A DNA stretch of 6,613 bases from Luminiphilus sp. (GTDB lineage: Bacteria; Pseudomonadota; Gammaproteobacteria; Pseudomonadales; Halieaceae), in the NCBI GenBank assembly GCA_022425845.1, contig JAKMEU010000071.1, forward strand, positions 1 to 6,613, given 5' to 3'. Every line of letters starts with the position of its first letter. The stretch's first letter is position 1. Below the pieces are notes generated by a model. The model was not told the origin of the DNA, did not search any database, and worked only from the letters and a program-made list of their open reading frames with translations. The translations under genes and the position numbers were made by a program. Below, one piece after another: positions 1 to 5,210 of this stretch.

Positions 1-233
1 TTCAACTCCGTATCACTGGGTCTGTGGGAACTGGCGGTCTCACAATGGACCTGCCAGTGGTCGGCGACCAGCGCGCGATCGGGAGCAGGCTCCTCAAGAA
101 ATTGGGAACACCCCGTGAGCAGCGTCAGGAGGGGCACTACCAGTACGAGCTGTTTCAGGAGGGTCGCCGATGACTCCCTTGATTTGACGGCTGTCAGAGG
201 GAATTTACGACGGGAAAGCGTGTCACGACCCAT
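1..233 (-). CDS. Probable lipoprotein, N-terminal part (runs off the left edge)
   Basis: An open frame runs from an ATG at 233 to base 1 without a stop, giving 77 visible residues; the C-terminus lies outside the window. Residues about 29-40 are hydrophobic (LVLVVPLLTLLT) and are followed by a lipobox, LTGC, with Cys42 as the predicted lipidated residue. The mature part begins CSQFLEEPAPD and matches no family I recognise. An AAGG-type ribosome binding site lies about 10 bases before the ATG. The segment before the hydrophobic core is unusually long (28 residues) and contains SRRKFPL (residues 7-13), which resembles a twin-arginine motif but lies too far from the hydrophobic core to be typical. 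The gene follows the outer-membrane protein gene by 51 bases on the same strand, so co-transcription is likely. The lipobox is seen directly; envelope location is an inference from it. Exact start is uncertain. Confidence 0.6.
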   Translation of the reverse strand, partial: MGRDTLSRRKFPLTAVKSRESSATLLKQLVLVVPLLTLLTGCSQFLEEPAPDRALVADHWQVHCETASSHRPSDTEL

Positions 234-284
234 AAAAGCAGAACCTTTGTCAGTGGCCCTGCGGACGTTGCTACAGGGCAATTT

Positions 285-1427
285 TCAGAAGCGGTAAGTG
301 ACTCCCGCGATAACGTTGTTTCTGGACCCCGCAAAACCGGCTTCCATCATAAACCCCCATCGGGGTGATATTTGCCAGTTGGCGCCAGCGACAGCGTTCC
401 AGGGGTCTCTGTTTTCCTCGATCAACTGATAATTTAATGTCACTTCACGATCGTTTGGGCCTAAGGCGGGAACATCAAAGGTGATGCTTCCCGCTACCTC
501 GACCTCGGCTTTAAGATACGTGGCGCCCACGAAGACTGCAATATCGCCGTATTTTCCCAGGTCACCATTGATGCCAATGCGAGGGCTGATATTGATGGCG
601 TCGACGTCCGTATCGATCAAGTCGATATCGCTGACCGCGTAGACCATGGGAAGCACCACGAAAAATTGTTCCCAGCCCATTGCCAGTGCCGTGCCAACGG
701 ACCAGTTTGTACCTTCATAATCCGGCTTCGCGGTGGCGGAGTAGATATTGTCGCAAAAAGTTGGCCTGCCGATCTGTAGGCCGCAGCGATCGGGACTGAT
801 GGATTCGCCCGGTAGCGACAGCGGTATGGTGGCTCTGCCGTCCACCTTGCCGACGGTTGCGAAAACGTTCATGAAGGGGAACAGCCAGGCATCGAATTTA
901 AGTTGTAATGCAGTGTTTTTAACCGACGGGTTGTCAAAGTTAAGCTGCTCTATTGGCGTATCAGCGATCCCGCTGGTACCTATTTTCAGATCACTCAGGC
1001 TAAGGTCCTGTTCGAAGGCTGCCGGTATGATGCTGATGCCAAAAGGGAGCGGCAGTTCGAAACCCAGATCAATCACCTTCTGAGCCATAAAAGGTAAGGG
1101 CCGGCCCCATATAATCTGGTTGCCCTGAGCGTCGGTATTCGCCTCTCCGAGTTCCCTTCCCTCGAGATGGGGGACGACCACGTACAGGTCAATAAGTTCG
1201 TCCTGCACCTGCTCTCTCAGCGCCATAACGTCGTTGCGACAAGCGGCTGTCAGGCCGGCCTCGTTGGCAATCAAGCAGTTGTAAACCCGGGCCTCTCCGG
1301 GTTCGACGGTGGAGCAGAAGGTTTGTACATCCTGCGCACAGCCCTCTAACTGAACCTCGCGAGCCAACCCGTGGCAGCAGATAAGCGCGAGCAGCACGTT
1401 GATGGTTACGACCGGTGTCTTTCGCAT
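285..1427 (-). CDS. Outer-membrane beta-barrel protein with Cys-rich (GLG1-like) N-terminal module
   Basis: The 380-residue product starts with a signal peptide (about residues 1-22, cleavage near GLA/RE), so it is exported. Residues 30-66 have the spacing C-x7-FC-x-x-V-x-PGE-x-RV-x2-CL-x2-N-x7-AC, with Cys30, 38, 51 and 63. This resembles the cysteine-rich repeat named after Golgi protein GLG1, also found singly in bacterial secreted proteins. From about residue 105 the protein shows alternating aromatic and polar strands typical of a barrel, and it ends GVTYRF with the C-terminal Phe that signals barrel assembly. A second Cys pair (215, 225) sits in a probable loop. The role is unknown: porin, adhesin or structural protein are all possible. 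It is transcribed away from the NTF2-like gene and leads into the lipoprotein gene. The ribosome binding site is weak (GGG about 11 bases before the ATG). The barrel call is confident; the GLG1 assignment is by motif spacing only. Confidence 0.83.
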   Translation of the reverse strand: MRKTPVVTINVLLALICCHGLAREVQLEGCAQDVQTFCSTVEPGEARVYNCLIANEAGLTAACRNDVMALREQVQDELIDLYVVVPHLEGRELGEANTDAQGNQIIWGRPLPFMAQKVIDLGFELPLPFGISIIPAAFEQDLSLSDLKIGTSGIADTPIEQLNFDNPSVKNTALQLKFDAWLFPFMNVFATVGKVDGRATIPLSLPGESISPDRCGLQIGRPTFCDNIYSATAKPDYEGTNWSVGTALAMGWEQFFVVLPMVYAVSDIDLIDTDVDAINISPRIGINGDLGKYGDIAVFVGATYLKAEVEVAGSITFDVPALGPNDREVTLNYQLIEENRDPWNAVAGANWQISPRWGFMMEAGFAGSRNNVIAGVTYRF

Positions 1428-1719
1428 AATTTAAGTTACCCGAAATTGCCCTCGTGGATCCTCATACTATCCCCCTGCTCGGATCTTTACAGTCTTGGCC
1501 GTGCCACGTAGCTATAAAAGTGTCGGCAATTGATTTTCATGTGGGTGCCGAGGTTCCATACCGTCGCAGAAAATGCCGTCTCGGCGTTCCAAGACTGGCC
1601 GATCACAATAATCGGAGGGAAAGAGGGTCACTCCTGAGGCATCGTGGCAGCATCGTATTGTCTGGATACCTTGCCTGCCTTTGCGTTTATAGTATCCCCA
1701 ATCCAGTGGAGGCCCGGTT
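1428..1719. promoter_or_regulatory. Divergent intergenic region between the barrel protein and NTF2-like genes
   Basis: These 292 bases separate two divergently read genes and should hold promoters for both. On the plus strand TATAGT at 1688-1693 could be a -10 box, but no good -35 box lies 16-18 bases upstream. No convincing minus-strand promoter was found. Two small symmetric or repeated elements stand out: an inverted repeat CCGAT/ATCGG at 1599-1603 and 1611-1615, and a direct repeat GCATCGT at 1639-1645 and 1650-1656, spaced 11 bases (about one helical turn). Either could bind a regulator. Open frames here look like chance. Confidence 0.4.
1708..1712 (+). promoter_or_regulatory. Strong ribosome binding site for the NTF2-like gene
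   Basis: GGAGG lies 7 bases before the ATG at 1720 and fixes that start codon. It is among the strongest Shine-Dalgarno matches in the window. Confidence 0.75.
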
Positions 1720-2214
1720 ATGCGACAACGTCTAATTCTTGCCTGTTGTTTAGTGTTACTCCAGATCAACCCGACAGAGGCCAATGCTGATGCCGATGCG
1801 GATCGTGAAATAGAAGCGTTGTATCAACGCTGGCGGACCGCTGTGGAAAGTGCCGATATAGCGGGATATGTGGGAGTACTGCATCCCGATATCAGCCTGC
1901 GCCCACCGGGGGCTCCGGGACTGGACGGGCGCCATAACTATCGGGAATTTTTGGGGCCCGTTTTCGAAACGGCACGCTATGAGATCCGTATTGATCAAGG
2001 GCCCAAAGTCACCCTGCTGGGTGACAGTGCAATAGTGGAATACGACTACACCATCCTGAGACATGTCATTCCAAATGCAGACGCTGAGCTCGCGCCCGGT
2101 GCGCTGGTCGCAGCCCAGACCTCCGCGCACTACATTGATGTTGTCGCGCGGGACTCCCAGGGACAATGGAAGGTGAGGCTGCACAGTTGGCAGGATTGGC
2201 CCGAGGGTCCTTGA
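1720..2214 (+). CDS. Exported NTF2/SnoaL-like (DUF4440-type) protein
   Basis: The product has 164 residues. A signal peptide covers about residues 1-23 (basic MRQR, hydrophobic LILACCLVLLQ, cleavage after ANA), so the mature protein is probably periplasmic. It begins with an ADADAD stretch. The remainder has the layout of the NTF2-like fold: a first helix EIEALYQRWRTAVESADIAGY (about 30-50), the short VLHPDISLRPP segment, DGRHNYREFLGPVF (about 69-82), then strands including VEYDYTIL (106-113) and AHYIDVVARDSQGQWKVRLHSW (about 136-157). This order is usual for SnoaL-like/DUF4440 proteins, whose members bind or isomerise small molecules or have no known activity. Conserved polar residues in the pocket are not enough to name a reaction. 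A 75-base gap with a palindrome separates it from the dehydrogenase gene on the same strand, so the two may or may not share a transcript. Fold class is fairly secure; function is unknown. Confidence 0.75.
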   Translation: MRQRLILACCLVLLQINPTEANADADADREIEALYQRWRTAVESADIAGYVGVLHPDISLRPPGAPGLDGRHNYREFLGPVFETARYEIRIDQGPKVTLLGDSAIVEYDYTILRHVIPNADAELAPGALVAAQTSAHYIDVVARDSQGQWKVRLHSWQDWPEGP

Positions 2215-2235
2215 TGCAGCAGCAGGGGGCGCTTT

Positions 2236-2257
2236 TGCTGTCAAATGTTCGACAGCA
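2236..2257. promoter_or_regulatory. 22-base near-perfect palindrome upstream of the dehydrogenase gene
   Basis: TGCTGTC (2236-2242) is mirrored by GACAGCA (2251-2257). Including the centre, 9 of 11 base pairs are symmetric. It ends 32 bases before the dehydrogenase start. No T-run follows it, so it is more likely a protein-binding operator than an intrinsic terminator for the upstream gene. A transcript hairpin with an 8-base loop is also possible. Which protein would bind is not visible here. Confidence 0.45.
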
Positions 2258-2289
2258 TTGCTCGATAGGATCCACGGGATTGACAGGTT

Positions 2290-3225
2290 TTGACCCACGC
2301 GATGGGCGCTGAAGTCCTCATCGTAGCGAGGGAGTCGGATCGATGGGTGGACGCCGTCGCCGGGCTGGCCCGTGAACATTTTCAGGTGACCGTGGCATCG
2401 CCCGAAGCGTCCGTGGACACCTCACAGGTTCGGATTCTGATTGGCGCCCCACCGGACCTTAGGTCCCGACTTGCCCACTGCCCGAAACTGGCCTGGATCC
2501 AAAGCACCTGGGCAGGTATTGATGCTCTCAGAGAGCATATGTCGCCAAGCCTCACCATTACGCCGCTTAAGGGCGTCTTCGGCGCATCAATGAGTGAATT
2601 CGTGCTGGGGTGGCTCCTCGCCCTGGAGAGAAACATTATTGTTCGAGCTCATCAAAAGCACTGGTTACCCGAGGTTGAGGGTAATGTTGTTGGGAAGCGG
2701 TTGGGTATTATGGGGGCGGGTGATATTGGGTCTGAGGTCGCGCACCGAGCTCGAGCTTTTGGGTTGGAGGTCACGGGTTTGAACTCCAGTGGGGAGGATC
2801 AACCGGGCTTCACCCGCTGCTATGCCACCGATGCCCGGGACGAATTTGCGTGTGGGCTCGACTATCTTGTGAGTATTCTTCCGGCCACCCAAGCCACCGA
2901 TGGCATCGTCAACGACAATCTACTGGCTCGCCTTGCACCCGGGGCCATTTTCATGAATGTTGGGCGCGGTAATGCGGTCGTTGAAGCAGATCTGGCGGCC
3001 GCATTACAGCGCGGAGCGCTTCGTTACGCTGTGCTGGACGTGTTCGAGGAAGAACCCCTTGCCGACGATCATCCGCTCTGGCACACCCCCGGCGTATTTA
3101 TTACCTCTCACACCGCCGCACCGACACCGGATACGGCCATTCCAGCGGTTTTTGCACGCAATCTAAAGCAGTTCCTGGCCGGGGCGCCCCTGAAGGGTGC
3201 GGTTGATCCGCGGCGTGGCTATTGA
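2290..3225 (+). CDS. D-2-hydroxyacid dehydrogenase, GhrA-like (glyoxylate/hydroxypyruvate reductase type)
   Basis: The product has 311 residues, normal for the family. The Rossmann motif GAGDIG is at 142-147. The catalytic triad is visible: Arg226 in NVGRGN, Glu255 in DVFEEEP, and His274 in ITSHTAAP. Family members reversibly reduce 2-keto acids to D-2-hydroxyacids with NAD(P)H in the cytoplasm. The C-terminal AVDPRRGY and the LNSSGEDQPGF loop after the second strand resemble GhrA. This loop lacks the Asp that binds NAD ribose, so NADPH may be preferred (inference). The start is uncertain: TTG at 2290 has GGGA about 9 bases upstream, while an in-frame ATG at 2302 has no good site. Glycine and leucine codons in residues 128-170 differ sharply from the rest of the gene. 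It is followed after 21 bases by the small membrane protein gene. The physiological substrate cannot be read from sequence. Confidence 0.88.
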   Translation: MTHAMGAEVLIVARESDRWVDAVAGLAREHFQVTVASPEASVDTSQVRILIGAPPDLRSRLAHCPKLAWIQSTWAGIDALREHMSPSLTITPLKGVFGASMSEFVLGWLLALERNIIVRAHQKHWLPEVEGNVVGKRLGIMGAGDIGSEVAHRARAFGLEVTGLNSSGEDQPGFTRCYATDARDEFACGLDYLVSILPATQATDGIVNDNLLARLAPGAIFMNVGRGNAVVEADLAAALQRGALRYAVLDVFEEEPLADDHPLWHTPGVFITSHTAAPTPDTAIPAVFARNLKQFLAGAPLKGAVDPRRGY

Positions 3226-3246
3226 GATGCGTCAGGTGGTGACACG

Positions 3247-3678
3247 ATGCCCTGCCCACGCAAACGGTTTCCTACAGTCAGTGAGTTGCAACGCGGCGCC
3301 GCAGAAGGTTTCCAGCCCTCTTGTTGCACCGAGGATAGTGCTAGGCGGGAAGGTCGCGTGCGATTGATGCTGAGTCATACGCTGGCGTGGCTCAATTTTG
3401 CCCTGCTGTTGGCGGCAGTGCTCAAGTTCATTCCCCTCGTTTATTCCCTGCTCCAGGGCGTCGATCTTGGGTCGTTGCCGGAAGGGGATCCTCAGCGGGT
3501 CCAGCGGGCCTGGGCGCTTGATCTTGTCTCGGACACCGGATATCTGGGCCTGGTCTGGTTCGTGGTAGCGACCCTGAACGAGCGCTTGGTGGGCCGCTAT
3601 CGTTGGTTGCCCTGGGTCAAGGCGCAGAGGGTCTACCCCGCGCCAGACTCTCATCAACAAGACCGAGCCAAAAAATAA
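3247..3678 (+). CDS. Small membrane protein of unknown function
   Basis: I recognise no family. The frame gives 143 residues from ATG 3247, which has AGGTGG 7 bases upstream and lies 21 bases after the dehydrogenase stop. An alternative ATG at 3367 gives 103 residues (MLSHTLAWLNFALLL...) with GGGAAGG 13 bases upstream. Codons between 3247 and 3366 are less GC-rich at third positions than those downstream, and the encoded segment is Cys/Arg-rich and featureless, which favours the shorter form; the ribosome binding site favours the longer one. Two hydrophobic segments are seen, ALLLAAVLKFIPLVYSLL (about residues 52-69) and TGYLGLVWFVVATLN (about 96-110), with a charged hydrophilic linker containing GDPQRVQRAW between them and a basic C-terminus ending QDRAKK. 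It is probably an inner-membrane protein. Co-transcription with the dehydrogenase is likely; a shared role is only a guess. Confidence 0.62.
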   Translation: MPCPRKRFPTVSELQRGAAEGFQPSCCTEDSARREGRVRLMLSHTLAWLNFALLLAAVLKFIPLVYSLLQGVDLGSLPEGDPQRVQRAWALDLVSDTGYLGLVWFVVATLNERLVGRYRWLPWVKAQRVYPAPDSHQQDRAKK

Positions 3679-3680
3679 CC

Positions 3681-3709
3681 CGCCCTGCAGCAAGCTAGTC
3701 TGCAGGGCG
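3681..3709. terminator. GC-rich 10-bp stem-loop after the small membrane protein gene
   Basis: CGCCCTGCAG (3681-3690) pairs perfectly with CTGCAGGGCG (3700-3709) around a 9-base loop, beginning 2 bases after the stop codon. This is where a terminator for the upstream genes would sit. No T-run follows on the plus strand (TGATAATGAC), while the A-run at 3670-3675 gives a T-run on the minus-strand transcript. It is therefore a weak intrinsic terminator for plus-strand transcription and may instead stabilise the 3' end. Confidence 0.45.
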
Positions 3710-3790
3710 TGATAATGACAATGTCAGGGACTTGCGGGACAGGGGTAAAACCAGTATCCCTGTTACCCCCTTAAGAGATAAAGATGATCC
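3710..3790 (+). promoter_or_regulatory. Leader of the P450 gene, dense in inverted repeats
   Basis: Three symmetric elements lie in this short leader. TGACA-A-TGTCA at 3716-3726 is a perfect 11-base palindrome. ACAGGGGTA (3739-3747) is mirrored by TATCCCTGT (3755-3763) with one mismatch and a 7-base loop. GGGGTAA (3742-3748) also pairs with TTACCCC (3763-3769), which excludes the previous pairing. GGGAC is also repeated directly at 3728-3732 and 3736-3740. These could be operator sites or alternative RNA folds. No convincing -35/-10 pair was found, and the ribosome binding site before ATG 3791 is weak. Confidence 0.4.
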
Positions 3791-5131
3791 ATGCAGAATG
3801 TCAGTGACCAAATAGTCGTCGACACCGGAAAGCGCGACCCCACATTCCCGGCGATTTATCCCACACTTGGCGGTTTTCAGCTCGATAACCCATCATCCTG
3901 GACCCGTGGCCAGCCTTTTGATCTTTTCCGCGACATGCGGGAGCGGGCCCCGGTCATGTGGTCTCCTTCGCGACGGAAGGGCATGTCAGGGTTTTGGTCC
4001 ATCACGCGATATGCCGATATCAAGCAGGTGGAACTGGCTCCCGACGCTTTCTCTTCCCAACGGGGCTCCATGCACCTTGCTATGCCCGACAGAAGTGAGT
4101 GGAAGCCGCGGCAGCTTGTCGATGCGTCCCTGAATAGCTTGATCAATCTGGATTCTGCGGTCCATATCAACCTTCGCACCCAGCATGCGCCTTTCTTCTT
4201 CCCCAAATATGTAGAGACGCTGAAGGCGCGTGTGGCGGAAAAGGTCGATGCCTTGCTCGATGAGATGGAGCGACGAGGCCCCGTCGTTGATTTTGCAAAG
4301 ATCTTTTCCCACGAACTGCCAATGTTTACCTTGTGCGAGATGCTGGGGATTGACGAAGCCGATCGTCCTCGGGTCATCAAGTGGATGCACTATCTGGAAT
4401 CCGCGGCCCAGTACTTAACCAACCCCCTGCAGGCCTTTCTGGCCGAGCCCAGCTTGCCGTTCCGCTTTAATCGTGTGCTTCAGGAAATGTTCGACTATGG
4501 CAAGGCGGTGATGGCTGACAGACGCCGCAATCCCCGGGATGACTTGCTGACGCTGATTGCCCAGATAGAAATCGATGGTGAACAACTTTCCCAGGATTAC
4601 CTTGACGGGTCCTGGCTACTTATTATCTTCGCGGGAAATGACACCACCCGAAATTCTCTCTCCGGCACCATGCGCCTGATGACTGAATTTCCCGAGCAGC
4701 GCCAGATGATCATTGATGAGCCGGATCTGATTCCAAAAATGTCCCATGAGGCGCTCAGATTGGTGTCGCCCGTAATCACTATGAGGCGAACGGCGACTCA
4801 GGATGCCGAAATAGCAGGCCAGCCCATCGCCGAGAATGAGAAAATTATCATGTGGTACGGCGCCGCCAATCGCGATCCTGAGGTTTTCCCCGAACCCGAT
4901 AATTTCGATATGCACAGGCCCAACGTGGAAAAACATCTGGCGTTTGGCCATGGCGTCCACAGGTGTCTGGGTAACCGTATCGCCCAGATGCAGTTGAACA
5001 TTGCTTATGAGCGTATTTTTGATCGCTTCCCCAACATTCGCTGGACAGGGAAGCAGAAAATAGCGCCGGTGGTGTTGGTGCATGCCATTTCAAGCTTACA
5101 GGTGGATCTCTATGGCGGGCGCAGGCGCTGA
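3791..5131 (+). CDS. Cytochrome P450, CYP153/CYP125-like bacterial soluble type
   Basis: The product has 446 residues, with no membrane anchor, so it is a soluble cytoplasmic monooxygenase. All signature motifs are present in order: the C-helix region HINLRTQHAPFFF (125-137), the I-helix oxygen-activating motif AGNDTT (281-286), the K-helix ExxR as Glu320-Ala-Leu-Arg323, the NRDPEVFPEPDNFD stretch (360-373), and the heme loop FGHGVHRCLG (385-394) with Cys392 as heme ligand. The I-helix continuation TTRNS, the MWYGAANRD strand and HRCLGNRIAQMQL resemble the group that includes CYP153 (alkane omega-hydroxylases), CYP125 and CYP142 (sterol side chain). Exact family and substrate are not assignable by eye. 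Such enzymes take electrons from a ferredoxin and its reductase; neither is encoded in the window. The SDR gene follows after 79 bases on the same strand and is the likely next enzyme in the pathway. The start ATG 3791 gives a usual N-terminus but has a poor ribosome binding site. Confidence 0.95.
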   Translation: MQNVSDQIVVDTGKRDPTFPAIYPTLGGFQLDNPSSWTRGQPFDLFRDMRERAPVMWSPSRRKGMSGFWSITRYADIKQVELAPDAFSSQRGSMHLAMPDRSEWKPRQLVDASLNSLINLDSAVHINLRTQHAPFFFPKYVETLKARVAEKVDALLDEMERRGPVVDFAKIFSHELPMFTLCEMLGIDEADRPRVIKWMHYLESAAQYLTNPLQAFLAEPSLPFRFNRVLQEMFDYGKAVMADRRRNPRDDLLTLIAQIEIDGEQLSQDYLDGSWLLIIFAGNDTTRNSLSGTMRLMTEFPEQRQMIIDEPDLIPKMSHEALRLVSPVITMRRTATQDAEIAGQPIAENEKIIMWYGAANRDPEVFPEPDNFDMHRPNVEKHLAFGHGVHRCLGNRIAQMQLNIAYERIFDRFPNIRWTGKQKIAPVVLVHAISSLQVDLYGGRRR

Positions 5132-5161
5132 CGACAGTTGGCGTCAGTGCAGGGACGCCAA
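5128..5161. other. Overlapping inverted repeats between the P450 and SDR genes
   Basis: TTGGCGTC (5138-5145) pairs perfectly with GACGCCAA (5154-5161) around an 8-base loop. A second stem, CTGACG (5128-5133, spanning the P450 stop codon) with CGTCAG (5142-5147), uses some of the same bases, so only one can form at a time. No T-run follows, so this is not a standard intrinsic terminator. It could reduce read-through into the SDR gene or protect the 3' end of the P450 message. Confidence 0.4.
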
Positions 5162-5196
5162 ATGCGTTGTGAACACAAGGTGTCGGGCTGCCGATT

Positions 5197-5204
5197 AGAG
5201 AGGG
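5197..5204 (+). promoter_or_regulatory. Ribosome binding site of the SDR gene
   Basis: AGAGAGGG lies 6 bases before the ATG at 5211 and supports that start. It indicates independent translation initiation even if the SDR shares a transcript with the P450. Confidence 0.65.
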
Positions 5205-5210
5205 CTGTTT

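Noticed and set aside
1454..1784. Open frames on both strands in the divergent intergenic region
   Set aside because: No ribosome binding site, no recognisable protein features, and they run into the NTF2-like gene in the wrong frame or strand.
1756..2379. 207-residue minus-strand open frame over the NTF2-like gene
   Set aside because: It lies opposite a gene with a signal peptide, a recognisable fold and a strong ribosome binding site. Its translation shows no domain and looks like an antisense shadow in GC-rich DNA.
3754..3770. Similarity of the TATCCCTGTTACCCC stretch to a homing-endonuclease (I-SceI-type) site
   Set aside because: The order of the half-motifs differs from the real site and there is no intron or endonuclease nearby; it is explained by the inverted repeats of the leader.
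3877..4390. Two overlapping minus-strand open frames (167 and 134 residues) inside the P450 gene
   Set aside because: The plus-strand P450 has all family motifs. The antisense translations are low-complexity Ser/Arg-rich or featureless.
4616..5083. 155-residue minus-strand open frame opposite the P450 heme region
   Set aside because: It is fully explained as the reverse complement of conserved P450 coding sequence and has no recognisable motif.
3791..5131. Naming the P450 as CYP153 alkane hydroxylase
   Set aside because: The motifs resemble CYP153 but also CYP125/CYP142-type enzymes, and family assignment needs percent identity to reference sequences, which cannot be computed here.
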